Origin: Paracidovorax wautersii
Lineage (GTDB): Bacteria; Pseudomonadota; Gammaproteobacteria; Burkholderiales; Burkholderiaceae_C
Length of the DNA: 64,000 bases
Reading direction: 5' to 3'
Assembly (NCBI RefSeq): GCF_031453675.1
Contig: NZ_JAVIZX010000001.1
Coordinates: 372,001-436,000, forward strand
In this document: in pieces, positions 14,823 through 24,122 of the stretch
Position numbering within the stretch: the first letter of the stretch is position 1
Layout: each line of letters starts with the position of its first letter
Made by a program: the position numbers and the translations under genes
Notes under the pieces: model-generated
What the model was told of the DNA's origin: nothing
What the model saw: only the letters and a program-made list of their open reading frames with translations
Database searches by the model: none

Positions 14823-17486
14823 CTACACCCCCACGCTCTGGCGTACATCGCCCGAGTGGGTGAAGTAGCGCGCGCCCAGGCGTTCGGACAGCCGCCACGC
14901 CTCGTTCACGCACTGCTGCAGATAAGCCTGCAGCGCAGCGTAGCGGCCGTTCGCATCCTGGGTGCAGAGCGCCTCCAGCGACAGCGCGGACGGGTCCGAC
15001 AGGCCCGGTCCGGCAGGCTCGTGCGCGCCCGCCCCATCGGCCGGCTCCCGCTGCGTGCCGGCTGCGAGCTTGACCAATCGGCCGCGCAGGGTCTGCGCCA
15101 CCCAGGCCAGGGACCGGGGGTTGTCCCGGTCCATCACCAGCAGGTCCACCAGTGCCGGCACATCGTGGCGCAGCTGGTACTGGGCGCGGAAGGTGATGGT
15201 GCTGTCGAACAGCGCCACCAGCGCCTCATAGCCCGCCTCGTCGAAGACCGCTCCCGTATCGAAGCCGCTCGCCAGGGCCTGCGACAGAAAGCCCAGCCGC
15301 TCCAGGTGGCGCCCCACGGAGAGCAGCCGCCAGCCGTCGTCGCGCATCATGCGGTCGGTCTGCGCACCCGTCATGGCGGCCATGTGCCCGCTCAGCACTT
15401 CCAGCACGCGCAGCGCTTCCAGGGCCGAGTAGTCGCCGCCGTGCGTGCCGCTCGGGCATTGCTGGAAGAAGTCCGCGCCGGCGCGCTCGATCAGGTTCCA
15501 CTGCTCCTGCGACAGCCGGTCGCGCACAGCGGCAGCCGCGCCCTGGATGCCACGCAGGTTGTAGCCCACGCTGGTCGCCTGGGCCGTATCCGCCAGCCCG
15601 GCGATGAGCGATCGCTCGAACACCCGCCGCGCCTGCGTGGCCGCCGGCACCGACGGCAGCACCAGCCCCTGCGACTGGCAGAGCGTGCTCAGCCACGCCA
15701 GCAGCGGCTGCGAGGTCTGGTCCTCGCCATTGAGGCCCTGCAGCGCCAGCCGGGCCAGGCGGATCGTGTTCTCGGCCCGCTCGGTGTAGCGGCCCAGCCA
15801 GAAGAGGTTCTCCGCCGCGCGGCTGGTCACCTGGCGGCTGCGGTGGGCCGTGGCCGGTGCACTCTGCGCCGGGGGCAGCAAGGTGGTGGTGTCCACCGCG
15901 CCCTGCGTGAGGGCCCAGACGTCCGCGCTGCTGCCGCCCCGCTGCATCGACGTGATCTGCTGCGTGCCGGTGGCGATGCGCGCCAGGCCGCCGGGCAGTA
16001 CGCGCCAGGACTGGGGGCCGTCCGAGACGGCGAACACCCGCAGCATCACCGAGCGCGCCGCAATGCGGCTGCCCCCGGCCTCGCGGCGCCAGGTGGGCAT
16101 CTGCGACAGCGGCAGGTAGGACTGCACGGTGTAGTGCTCACCCTCGCTCGCGATGCGCTGCGCCCAGGCGGCCAGGCCTTCACTCGGCAGTTCGCCGCAG
16201 AGCACGGGGCCCGTGCCGTCACCGGCCGCGGCGCCTGCCGTGGGCCAGGTCGGGCGGATGACGCTGTTCGCCAGAAGCGGCATGGCCGCCGCGCGCGCGG
16301 CGTCCTCGCCACACCACCAGCTGGCGAGCGACGGCAGGGCCAGCGTTTCGCCCAGCACATGCTCGGAGAGCGCAGGCAGAAAGCCCAGCAGCGCAGTGGA
16401 TTCCAGAAACCCCGAGCCCGGCGCGTTCGCCACCAGCACGTTGCCGGCGCGCACCACCTGCAGCAGGCCGGGCACGCCCAGGCGCGAATCGCTGCGCAGC
16501 TCCAACGGATCGAGGAACTCGTCGTCCAGCCGCTTGAGGATGCCGTGCACGGGCTGCAGGCCGTGCAGCGTCTTCAGGAACAGGTGCTCGCCGCGCACAG
16601 TGAGGTCGCTGCCCTCCACCAGCGTCAGCCCCAGATAGCGCGCCAGGTAGGCGTGCTCGAAGTAGGTCTCGTTGTACGGTCCTGGCGTCAGCAGCACGAT
16701 GCGCGCGTCGCTGCCGGCAGGCGACATGCGGCGCAGCCCGTCGAGCAGCGCGCGGTAGGTGCCGGCCAGGTGCTGCACCTGCATCTGGCTGAAGGCTTCG
16801 GGAAACAGCCGCGAGATGAGCAGCCGGTTCTCCAGCAGATAGCCCAGGCCCGAAGGCGCCTGGGTGCGCTGGGAGACCACCCACCAGTCGCCCTGTACAT
16901 CGCGTGCCAGATCGAACGCGGCGATGTGCAGGTGCGTTCCGCCCACGGGCTGCACGCTGTGCAGCGGCCGCAGATAGCCGGGATGCCCATGCACCAGTGC
17001 GCTGGGCAGCAGGCCGTTGGCCAGCAGCTCCTGCGGGCCGTAGACGTCGGCCATGACACGGTCGAGCAGGCGCACGCGCTGCAGCACACCGGCTTCGATG
17101 CGCGCCCAGTCCTCGGGCGTGACGATCAGCGGGAACAGGTCCACCGCCCAGGGCCGCTGCGGGCCATGCGCGTCGGCATAGACGTTGTAGGTGACGCCGT
17201 TGTCGCGCACCTGCCGGCGCAGGCTCAGCGTGCGGCGGTCCAGGTCGGCAAAGCCATCGGCGCCCAGTAGATCGAAGAAGCGGGCCCAGTCGGGCGTGAG
17301 CGGGGCGCCCGCCTCGGCCCCCGCAGCGGGCGCGGGCGCACCCGGCGGCACAGGCACACCCGCGCCGCGCAGCTCGTCGAAATGGCCGGCCGTCGCGGCG
17401 GGCGCGAGCGCGGCCGCCACGTCGGCGGCCCGCTCAGGCGCGTCATCGGGGGCGAACAGGGAGTCGTTGGTGTTTTCCACTGGCAA
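14823..17486 (-). CDS. Circularly permuted ATP-grasp and alpha-E domain fusion protein
   Basis: This 887-residue protein joins two modules that are often separate genes. Residues about 90-560 form a circularly permuted ATP-grasp ligase, recognised by GVTYNVYAD, DRVMADVYGPQELL, LTPGPYNETYFEH and ANAPGSGFLES. Residues about 575-880 form the helical alpha-E domain (ENLFWLGRYTERAENTIRL and later ARYFTHSGDVRQS). Together with the flanking transglutaminase-like genes this forms a predicted ATP-dependent peptide ligase system. The start is uncertain: the open frame begins at TTG 17486, with GTG 17480 just inside and no clear ribosome binding site. A linker rich in Ala, Pro and Gly occupies residues 20-65. 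Confidence 0.9.
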   Translation of the reverse strand: MPVENTNDSLFAPDDAPERAADVAAALAPAATAGHFDELRGAGVPVPPGAPAPAAGAEAGAPLTPDWARFFDLLGADGFADLDRRTLSLRRQVRDNGVTYNVYADAHGPQRPWAVDLFPLIVTPEDWARIEAGVLQRVRLLDRVMADVYGPQELLANGLLPSALVHGHPGYLRPLHSVQPVGGTHLHIAAFDLARDVQGDWWVVSQRTQAPSGLGYLLENRLLISRLFPEAFSQMQVQHLAGTYRALLDGLRRMSPAGSDARIVLLTPGPYNETYFEHAYLARYLGLTLVEGSDLTVRGEHLFLKTLHGLQPVHGILKRLDDEFLDPLELRSDSRLGVPGLLQVVRAGNVLVANAPGSGFLESTALLGFLPALSEHVLGETLALPSLASWWCGEDAARAAAMPLLANSVIRPTWPTAGAAAGDGTGPVLCGELPSEGLAAWAQRIASEGEHYTVQSYLPLSQMPTWRREAGGSRIAARSVMLRVFAVSDGPQSWRVLPGGLARIATGTQQITSMQRGGSSADVWALTQGAVDTTTLLPPAQSAPATAHRSRQVTSRAAENLFWLGRYTERAENTIRLARLALQGLNGEDQTSQPLLAWLSTLCQSQGLVLPSVPAATQARRVFERSLIAGLADTAQATSVGYNLRGIQGAAAAVRDRLSQEQWNLIERAGADFFQQCPSGTHGGDYSALEALRVLEVLSGHMAAMTGAQTDRMMRDDGWRLLSVGRHLERLGFLSQALASGFDTGAVFDEAGYEALVALFDSTITFRAQYQLRHDVPALVDLLVMDRDNPRSLAWVAQTLRGRLVKLAAGTQREPADGAGAHEPAGPGLSDPSALSLEALCTQDANGRYAALQAYLQQCVNEAWRLSERLGARYFTHSGDVRQSVGV

Positions 17487-17602
17487 GGATTGTCAGGGAA
17501 GTTCGCAGCAGGCCGGGAGGTCCGGATGCGCGTGCACGGCGCACAGCCCACTGCACCGGCACCGGTGCCACCGCGCGCGGCAGCACCGGGCATCCGCCGC
17601 GT

Positions 17603-20600
17603 TCACGGCCGCTGGCTGCGGCGCAGGTCCAGCGTGAATGGGAACTCGCGGCTGCCTGGCAGGGCGATGGTGGCCGGCGGCACGGGCAGCGCGCCGGGCG
17701 TGTGCCCCATGCGGAAGAAGCGTGCCATGCGGCGGCTTTCCGCCTCGTAGGCGTTGACGGGGAAGGTGCCGTAGTTGCGCCCGCCCGGGTGGGCCACGTG
17801 GTATTGGCAGCCGCCCAGCGAGCGGCCCATCCACGTGTCCACGATGTCGAAAGTGAGGGGCGCATGCACGCCGATGGTGGGATGCAGTGCGCTGGGCGGG
17901 TTCCAGGCCTTGTAGCGCACGCCCGCGACGAACTCGCCCGCCGTGCCCGTGGGCTGCAGCGGCAGCGGCTGGCCGTTGACGGTGACGACGTAGCGGCTCT
18001 CGTTCAGGCCGGTCACGCGCACCTCGATGCGCTCCAGCGACGAATCCACGTAGCGCACCGTGCCGCCGATGGCGCCCTCCTCGCCCATCACGTGCCAGGG
18101 CTCCAGTGCGTTGCGCAGGGTCAGCTCCACGCCGCGCGACTGCACCTGGCCCACCAGCGGGAAGCGGAACTCCAGGTGCGGCGCGAACCAGGCGTCGTCG
18201 AAGCCGTAGCCCGCGTCGCGCATTTCGCTTAGCACGTCGTGCAGGTCCATCTGCACGAAGGTCGGCAGCAGGAAGCGGTCGTGCAGCTCGGTGCCCCAGC
18301 GGGCGGCCGGCGCCTTGTAGGGCGTCTTCCAGAACCGGGCGATCAGGGCGCGCAGCAGCAGCTGCTGGGCCACGCTCATGCGGGCGTGGGGCGGCATCTC
18401 GAAGGCGCGCAGCTCCAGCAGGCCCAGGCGGCCAGTGCTGCTATCGGGCGAGTACATCTTGTCGATGCAGAACTCGCTGCGGTGCGTGTTGCCCGTCACG
18501 TCGATGAGGATGTTGCGCAGCGTGCGGTCCACCAGCCACGGCGGCATGTCCTGGCCGTAGCGCTCGCGGTTCTTCTCGATCTCGCGCAGGGCGATCTCCA
18601 GCTCGTACAGCTGGTCGTTGCGCGCCTCGTCCACGCGCGGTGCCTGGCTGGTCGGTCCCACGAACATGCCGCTGAACAGGTAGCTCAACGACGGGTGGTT
18701 GTGCCAGTACAGGATCAGGCTGGCCAGCAGCTCCGGCCTGCGCAGGAAAGGCGAGTCGGCCGGCGTGGCGCCGCCCATCACGAAATGGTTGCCGCCGCCC
18801 GTGCCGGTGTGGCGGCCGTCGGTCATGAACTTCTCGGCCGACAGGCGCGACTCCCAGGCCGCCTGGTAGAGGAACTCGGTGTGCTGCACCAGTTCGCCCC
18901 AGTTGTGCGCGGGGTGGATGTTCACCTCGATCACGCCAGGGTCGGGCGTCACCTGCAGCAGCTTCAGGCGCGCATCGCGCGGCGGCGGATAGCCCTTCCA
19001 GCACGATCTGCACGCCCAGCGCTTCGGCCGTCGATTCCACGGCGGCCAGCAGGTCGAGGTAATCGTCCAGGTGGGCGAGCGGCGGCATGAAGACGTAGAG
19101 CACGCCCGTCTTGTCGCCCTGCTGCTCGGCCTTGGGGCCATTGGCGCGGCGGGGGTCGCGCGCCTCCACGCACAGCGCGGTGCGGGTGAGCCCCGCCGCG
19201 GAGGCAAAGCGGCCGGGCGGGGCAAACCCGGCAGGCGCGGGCTGCCCGGCGGCGCGGGCGTCGCCCGTGTCCTGCTGCAGGCCCTGGCCCACGCGGCGCG
19301 CTTCGCCGGCGGCGCTGGCGCCCGCCAGGTACGGCAGGTCGCGCCCGCCGGTGACCACGCTCGGCAGCGTGGCGTAGCGGGCGCGCAGCGCCGCGGCGCC
19401 CGGCAGCGGCTGCGCCGGCACCGACGGATCTTGCGGGATCAGGTAGGGATAGTCGCCCTGGCTGACCCAGGGCAGCGAATCCAGCGGCAGCCGGTAGCCC
19501 ATGGGCGAGTCGCCCGGGATCAGGTACATGCGCTCGTCGCGGAAGAACCAGGGGCCGGTGGCCCAGGTGGCACCGCCCAGCGCCGGGCCGGCACCGCGCA
19601 CGGGCTCGAGCGGCAGCACGTAGCCGACCACGCTGTCGAGCTTCTGTTCGAACACGCGGCGCAGGCGTGCGCGTTCCAGTTCGTCGTCCAGCCGCGCATC
19701 GAACGGGTCCACGTTGACGGGCAGGCGGCGCTCGCGCCACAGGTAGTACCAGGTGTCCTCGAAGCCGGGCTGGATGTGCGTGTCGGTCAGATCGAGCGTG
19801 CGCGCCAGGTGGTGGATGAAGCGGCGCGCGTCCTCGCGGGTGTAGTGCTGCGGCTCGCGCTCGTCGGCGAAGAGCGCCGGGTTGTTCCAGGCCGGCTGGC
19901 CGTCGGTGCGCCAGCAGATGGACAGGGCCCAGCGCGGCAATTGCTCGCCGGGGTACCACTTGCCCTGGCCGAAGTGCAGGAAGCCCCCCTCGCCATACTC
20001 GGCGCGCAGCTTGTGGACCAGCTCGGTGGCGTAGCCGCGCTTGGTGGGGCCGAGAGCATCGGTGTTCCACTCGGCAGCATCGCGGTCGCTCTGGGCCACG
20101 AAGGTGGGCTCGCCACCCATGGTCAGGCGCACATCGCCGGCCACCAGCTCGGCATCCACCGCCTCGCCCAGGGCCAGCACGTCCTGCCACTGCGCTTCGG
20201 TATAGGGCTTGGTGACGCGCGGCGACTCATGGATGCGGGTGACGCGCATCTCGTGGTGGAACTCGACCTCGGCCTCGTCCACCAATCCTTCGATGGGCGC
20301 GGCGGTGGAGGGCTGCGGCGTGCAGGCCAGCGGAATGTGGCCTTCGCCGGCCATCAGGCCGCTGGTGGCGTCGAGACCGATCCAGCCGGCGCCGGGCAGA
20401 TAGACCTCGCACCAGGCGTGCAGGTCGGTGAAGTCGTGGTCGGTGCCACTGGGGCCGTCGAGCGACTTCACGTCCGGCGTGAGCTGGATCAGGTAGCCGG
20501 ACACGAAGCGCGCGGCCAGCCCCATGTGGCGCAGCAGCTGCACCAGCAGCCAGCCGGAGTCACGGCAGGAGCCACTTGCGCTTTCCAGCGTCTGCTCCGG

Positions 20601-21104
20601 GGTCTGCACACCGGGCTCCATGCGGATCAGGTAGCGGATGTCCTGCGCCACCTGCTGGTTCAGGCCCACCAGGAAGTCGATGGTGCGCTGCGGCTTGCGG
20701 TCGATGCGGTCCAGGTAGGCCTGCACGCGCGGCGTGGCCGGCTCGGTCGCCAGGTAGGGGGCCAGCTCCTGCTGCTGGCTTTCGCTGTAGCCGAAGGGAA
20801 ATTGCTCCGCGTGCGGCTCCAGGAAGAAGTCGAACGGGTTGTAGACCGACATCTCCACCACCAGGTCCACCGTGACCTTGAACTGCGTGGTCTTCTCCGG
20901 GAACACCAGCCGCGCCTGGTAGTTGGCGAACGGATCCTGCTGCCAGTTGATGAAGTGCTGGGCGGGTTCGACCTTCAGCGAATACGAAACGACGTGGCTG
21001 CGGCAGTGCGGCGCCGGGCGCAGGCGCACGATCTGCGGCCCCAGGCCGATGGGCCGGTCGTACTGGTAGTGCGTGACGTGGTGGAGGGCAGCGTGGATGG
21101 ACAT
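17603..21104 (-). pseudogene. Large transglutaminase-DUF2126 protein, frameshifted
   Basis: From ATG 21104 the frame encodes a transglutaminase core with Cys180 (SGSCRDSGW), His229 (DLHAWCEV) and Asp245 (GLDATSG), then DUF2126 sequence (LTMGGEPTFVAQSD onward) to about residue 703 (VQIVLEG). At 18993-18995 (CCC on the plus strand) the homology moves to another frame, where it continues [12 protein letters not shown] through to the stop at 17603. Deleting one base restores about 1166 residues, the usual size of this family. It is first in a same-strand run with the ATP-grasp/alpha-E and small transglutaminase genes. Real inactivation or a read error cannot be told apart from sequence alone. Confidence 0.85.
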
Positions 21105-21193
21105 ATGGGAGCCATCCTAGCAAGTGTCGAGCCAATCGGCGTGTAGACCGGAGACGCGCTGTGGGTGATCGGCCCGCGCCGGCCGGTCCGCGC

Positions 21194-21688
21194 TCAGCCC
21201 GCGCTCGACACCCGCGCCAGCAGCCGGGCCTGCACCGAGGGCGACACGAACTTGTCCACCTCGCCGCCCAGCGTGGCGATCTCGCGCACGAAGGTGCTGC
21301 TGATGAACTGGAAGCGGTCGCTGGGCGTGAGGAACACCGTCTCCACCTCGGGCATCAGCGTGCGGTTCATGCCGGCCAGCTGGAACTCGTAGTCGAAGTC
21401 GGTCACCGCGCGCAGGCCGCGCACGATGGCCTTGCCGCCGCGCGCCACGACGAAGTCGCGCAGCAGGCCGGAGTAGCTCTCCACCTGCACCTGCGGGTAG
21501 GCGGCCGCCACCTCGCGCACCATCTCGATCCGCTCCTCCAGGCTGAATAGCGTCTTCTTGTGGTGGCCCGCCGCCACCGCCACGATCACGCGCTGAAAGA
21601 GCTGCGTGGCACGGCGCACCACATCCTCATGGCCCAGGGTGATGGGGTCGAAGGTCCCGGGGTAGATGGCGAGCACGTTCTGGGCCAT
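21194..21688 (-). CDS. coaD: Phosphopantetheine adenylyltransferase
   Basis: CoaD transfers AMP from ATP to 4'-phosphopantetheine, the penultimate CoA step. The 164-residue protein has the nucleotidyltransferase motif YPGTFDPITLGHED (TxGH at the N-terminus), GKAIVRGLRAVTDFDYE and the ISSTFVREIA segment, in standard order and length. It is the downstream neighbour of rsmD on the same strand, a widely conserved pairing. A 157-bp gap containing a dispersed repeat separates the two. The same window encodes panB and panC, two earlier enzymes of CoA supply, some 20 kb away. Confidence 0.97.
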   Translation of the reverse strand: MAQNVLAIYPGTFDPITLGHEDVVRRATQLFQRVIVAVAAGHHKKTLFSLEERIEMVREVAAAYPQVQVESYSGLLRDFVVARGGKAIVRGLRAVTDFDYEFQLAGMNRTLMPEVETVFLTPSDRFQFISSTFVREIATLGGEVDKFVSPSVQARLLARVSSAG

Positions 21689-21804
21689 GGCGGTTCGGTC
21701 TCCTGCGGCGGTGGATGGAGGGGCGGGCGGGCGCCGGGCCCGTCACGTGGGCGGATTATGCAGTGCCAGTGCTGCGCCGCAGCACGGCAATAAATGCATA
21801 TGGA

Positions 21805-21856
21805 AATTCGGCTCCAGCGCCCGCAGGACAAGCGCAGTCAGCTATCAATTCGATAC
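21805..21856 (-). repeat. AT-rich dispersed repeat, copy 3 (rsmD stop)
   Basis: Minus-strand order is GATAGCTGACT, GCGCTT, then GGGCGCTGGAGCCGAATTT. The left end overlaps the rsmD 3' end, and the TGATAG at the start of the repeat supplies the rsmD stop codon (21845-21847). The second half-site is GGGCGCT instead of AAGCGCT. Confidence 0.75.
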
Positions 21857-22510
21857 TGCGGCTGAGACGGGGGCAGCACGGCGCAGCAGGTGCGCGTGCA
21901 CGGCGCCGGCTTTGAGGTGGCGGTGCACCGCCAGCCCCAGCGGCTGCAGGGCCTCGTCGGTCCAGGCCTGCGGCGCCTCCAGGTAGATGAAGCCGTCGGC
22001 GGCCAGCGCGGGGGCGGCAGCCTGCAGTGCGGGCTGGAACAGCGCGCCGTCGAAGGGCGGGTCGATCAGCACCAGGTGCAGGCTGCCCGGCGCGCACTGG
22101 CGCAGCGCGGCCACGCCGTCGCCGCGCTGCACGCGCACGGTGTCGGCCTTCAGCCGCTGGCGCACGGTTTCCAGCTGGGCAGCCAGGGCGGCGTCGCCCT
22201 CCACCAGCTGCACCTGCACGGCCCCGCGGGAGGCGGCCTCGAAACCCAGCGCGCCGGTGCCGGCGAAGGCGTCCAGGCAGCGCCAGCCGGTGAGGTCCTG
22301 GCCCAGCCAGTTGAACAGCGTCTCGCGCACGCGGTCGGGCGTGGGGCGCAGCCCGGGGCGGTCGGCCACGGCCAGGCGCGTGCGCTTCCACTGGCCGCCG
22401 ATGATGCGCACCTCGCCAGCGCCCTGGGGCACGCGCCGGGCGGGGGCCGGGGCGGACTTGCCGGGGCGCGCTGCAGCGCCGCCGCCTGCGGAGCGTGCGG
22501 GCCGCTTCAT
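21845..22510 (-). CDS. rsmD: 16S rRNA (guanine(966)-N2)-methyltransferase
   Basis: RsmD methylates G966 of 16S rRNA during small-subunit assembly. The 221-residue protein shows VRIIGGQWKRTRL, RPTPDRVRETLFNWL, the SAM-binding DAFAGTGALGFEA and the catalytic DPPF in LVLIDPPFDG. An N-terminal extension of about 33 Ala/Gly/Pro/Arg-rich residues precedes the family core. The ATG overlaps the stop of the upstream M16 peptidase gene (22507-22510, ATGA), indicating translational coupling. The stop codon is provided by a dispersed repeat copy. Confidence 0.95.
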   Translation of the reverse strand: MKRPARSAGGGAAARPGKSAPAPARRVPQGAGEVRIIGGQWKRTRLAVADRPGLRPTPDRVRETLFNWLGQDLTGWRCLDAFAGTGALGFEAASRGAVQVQLVEGDAALAAQLETVRQRLKADTVRVQRGDGVAALRQCAPGSLHLVLIDPPFDGALFQPALQAAAPALAADGFIYLEAPQAWTDEALQPLGLAVHRHLKAGAVHAHLLRRAAPVSAAVSN

Positions 22511-23928
22511 GGACGGGCTCCGGACGCCGGCGCGCTGGCCGGGGCGGCCGCGGGGGCGCCGCCGCCCTGCCCGCCCACCACCACGGTGACCATGCGATCC
22601 GGCTGCAGCTTGCGCTGCATGGCGGCGCGGATGTCGGCCACGGTGAGCGCCTGCACGCGGTCCGTCCAGTGCTCCAGGTAGTCCAGCGGCAGGCCGTTGG
22701 TGGCGATGTTGACCACGTTGCCCAGCAGCTTGCGGTTGCTGTCGATGCGCAGGGCGAAGCCGCCGATCAGGTTGTCCTTGGCAGCGCGCAGTTCGGCCTC
22801 GGTCGGGCCCTCGGCCACGAAGCGGCGCAGCACCTCGCGCGAGACCTGCACGGCCTGCGCGGCCTGGTCGGGCCGGGTCTGCAGGCTGACGGCGAAGGCG
22901 CCGGCGTTCAGGCCCGGCGAGAAATCGCTGCCCACGCTGTAGCTCAGGCCGCGCTTTTCACGCACCTCGTGCGTCAGACGCGAGGTGAAGCCGCCCCCGC
23001 CCAGGATGTGGTTGCCCACCAGCAGCGCAAGGAAGTCCGGGTCGCGGCGGGCAAAGCCCGGCTGGCCGATGAGCACGTGCGCCTGGGCCGAGGCGAAGGG
23101 AAGGTCGCGCTCTGCGGACTGCGCCAGCGGCGGCACCTCCGGCACGGCGGGCAGCGGCGCGCAGGCTGCGGCCTGCGGTGCGGGCAGACGCGCCAGCAGG
23201 GTCTGCACCAGCGTCTGCGCCTGGGCACGGCTGACGGCGCCCACGATGGCCACGCGCGCGCGGCAGGCCTGCAGGTACTGTGCCTGGTAGGCCTGCATGT
23301 CGGCCACCTCAATGCGCGCCAGCGTCTCGGGCGTGGGGCGCTGGCCGTACGGGTGGCCGCCGTACACGGCGGCGGCAAAGGTCTTGCCGGCCACGGTGCC
23401 GGGCCGGGTTTCCGACTCTTTCAGCGCGGCCGTCCAGCGGGCGCGCTCGCGCTGCCAGACATCCTGCGGAAAGGCGGGCTCGCCCAGCTGGCGCGCAGCC
23501 AGGCGGGCGGCACGGTCCAGCAGCGCGGGGTCGGTCAGGGAGCGCAGCGAGTAGCTCAGCCCGTCACGGCTGGCGGTGGCATCGAAGCTGGCGCCCAGAT
23601 CGGCCCAGGCCTCGCCCAGGGCGTTCTCGTCCAGCGCCGGCTGGCCGTCCGTGCCGGCCTTCACGCCCTTGGACGCCATGCCCGCAACCGCACTCGCCAG
23701 CCCGGCCTGCGCGGCGGGATCGCGGCGCGCACCGGCGTCGAAATCGACCTGCACATCCACCATCGGAATGGCCGGGCTCTCCACCAGCCAGACGCGGGCT
23801 CCGCTCGGCTCCGTCCAGTGCTGGATGGGCAGCAGCGCCCAAGCCGGATTGGCAAAGAAAAAGGCTCCAGCGCCCGCCAATAAAGCGCGAACAGCTATTT
23901 TTTTGATAGTCATCGTCATGTCATGCAT
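22507..23928 (-). CDS. M16-family peptidase homologue lacking the zinc motif (partner subunit)
   Basis: The 473-residue exported protein has the M16 fold (VDVQVDFDAGARRDP, LTHEVREKRGLSYSV, EAELRAAKDNL) but no HxxEH zinc motif where the active partner has one. It is therefore probably the non-catalytic subunit of a heterodimer with the next gene upstream. A signal peptide ends near ANPAWA (about residue 30). Codons for its hydrophobic core are a copy of the AT-rich dispersed repeat, unusual for a coding sequence. The C-terminus is an Ala/Pro tail. It overlaps rsmD by 4 bases. Confidence 0.9.
   Translation of the reverse strand: MHDMTMTIKKIAVRALLAGAGAFFFANPAWALLPIQHWTEPSGARVWLVESPAIPMVDVQVDFDAGARRDPAAQAGLASAVAGMASKGVKAGTDGQPALDENALGEAWADLGASFDATASRDGLSYSLRSLTDPALLDRAARLAARQLGEPAFPQDVWQRERARWTAALKESETRPGTVAGKTFAAAVYGGHPYGQRPTPETLARIEVADMQAYQAQYLQACRARVAIVGAVSRAQAQTLVQTLLARLPAPQAAACAPLPAVPEVPPLAQSAERDLPFASAQAHVLIGQPGFARRDPDFLALLVGNHILGGGGFTSRLTHEVREKRGLSYSVGSDFSPGLNAGAFAVSLQTRPDQAAQAVQVSREVLRRFVAEGPTEAELRAAKDNLIGGFALRIDSNRKLLGNVVNIATNGLPLDYLEHWTDRVQALTVADIRAAMQRKLQPDRMVTVVVGGQGGGAPAAAPASAPASGARP
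23858..23910 (-). repeat. AT-rich dispersed repeat, copy 4 (encodes a signal peptide)
   Basis: Minus-strand order is AAAAAAATAGCTGTTC, GCGCTT, TATTGGC, GGGCGCTGGAGCC, TTTTTC. It lies inside the M16 homologue gene and is translated as KKIAVRALLAGAGAFFF, the core of the signal peptide. Confidence 0.8.
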
Positions 23929-24047
23929 CCTGCGCGTTCGTTCACGCCATCTCGGTTATCCATTGCGCTGCGCGCCGCCCGCGTGGCATGAACCGGCGCG
24001 GTCCACGCCAGCGGCAGCCGAGCCAGGGCCGCCCCGCAGCGAGGGCT

Positions 24048-24120
24048 GCGTCCCCCTGCCCGCCGTGCGCAGCACGGCGAGAGCGGGGGGAAGCGGCGCA
24101 GCCGCTCAGGGGGGTGTTCA
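24048..24120 (-). repeat. GC-rich 3'-end hairpin repeat, copy A
   Basis: On the minus strand, TGAACACCCCCCTGAG is followed by a GCGGC-TGC-GCCGC hairpin, a C-run, CTCTCGCC and a distal GGGGGACG. It begins 3 bases after the M16 peptidase stop codon. The same arrangement recurs at 62021-62095, directly after another minus-strand stop. The C-run and distal G-run can pair into a long stem. Confidence 0.65.
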
Positions 24121-24122
24121 TT

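Noticed and set aside
14712-17270. An 852-codon plus-strand open frame
   Set aside because: It is antisense to the ATP-grasp/alpha-E gene and has no domain.
19071-21146. A 691-codon plus-strand open frame
   Set aside because: It is the mirror of the transglutaminase-DUF2126 gene and has no recognisable protein signature.
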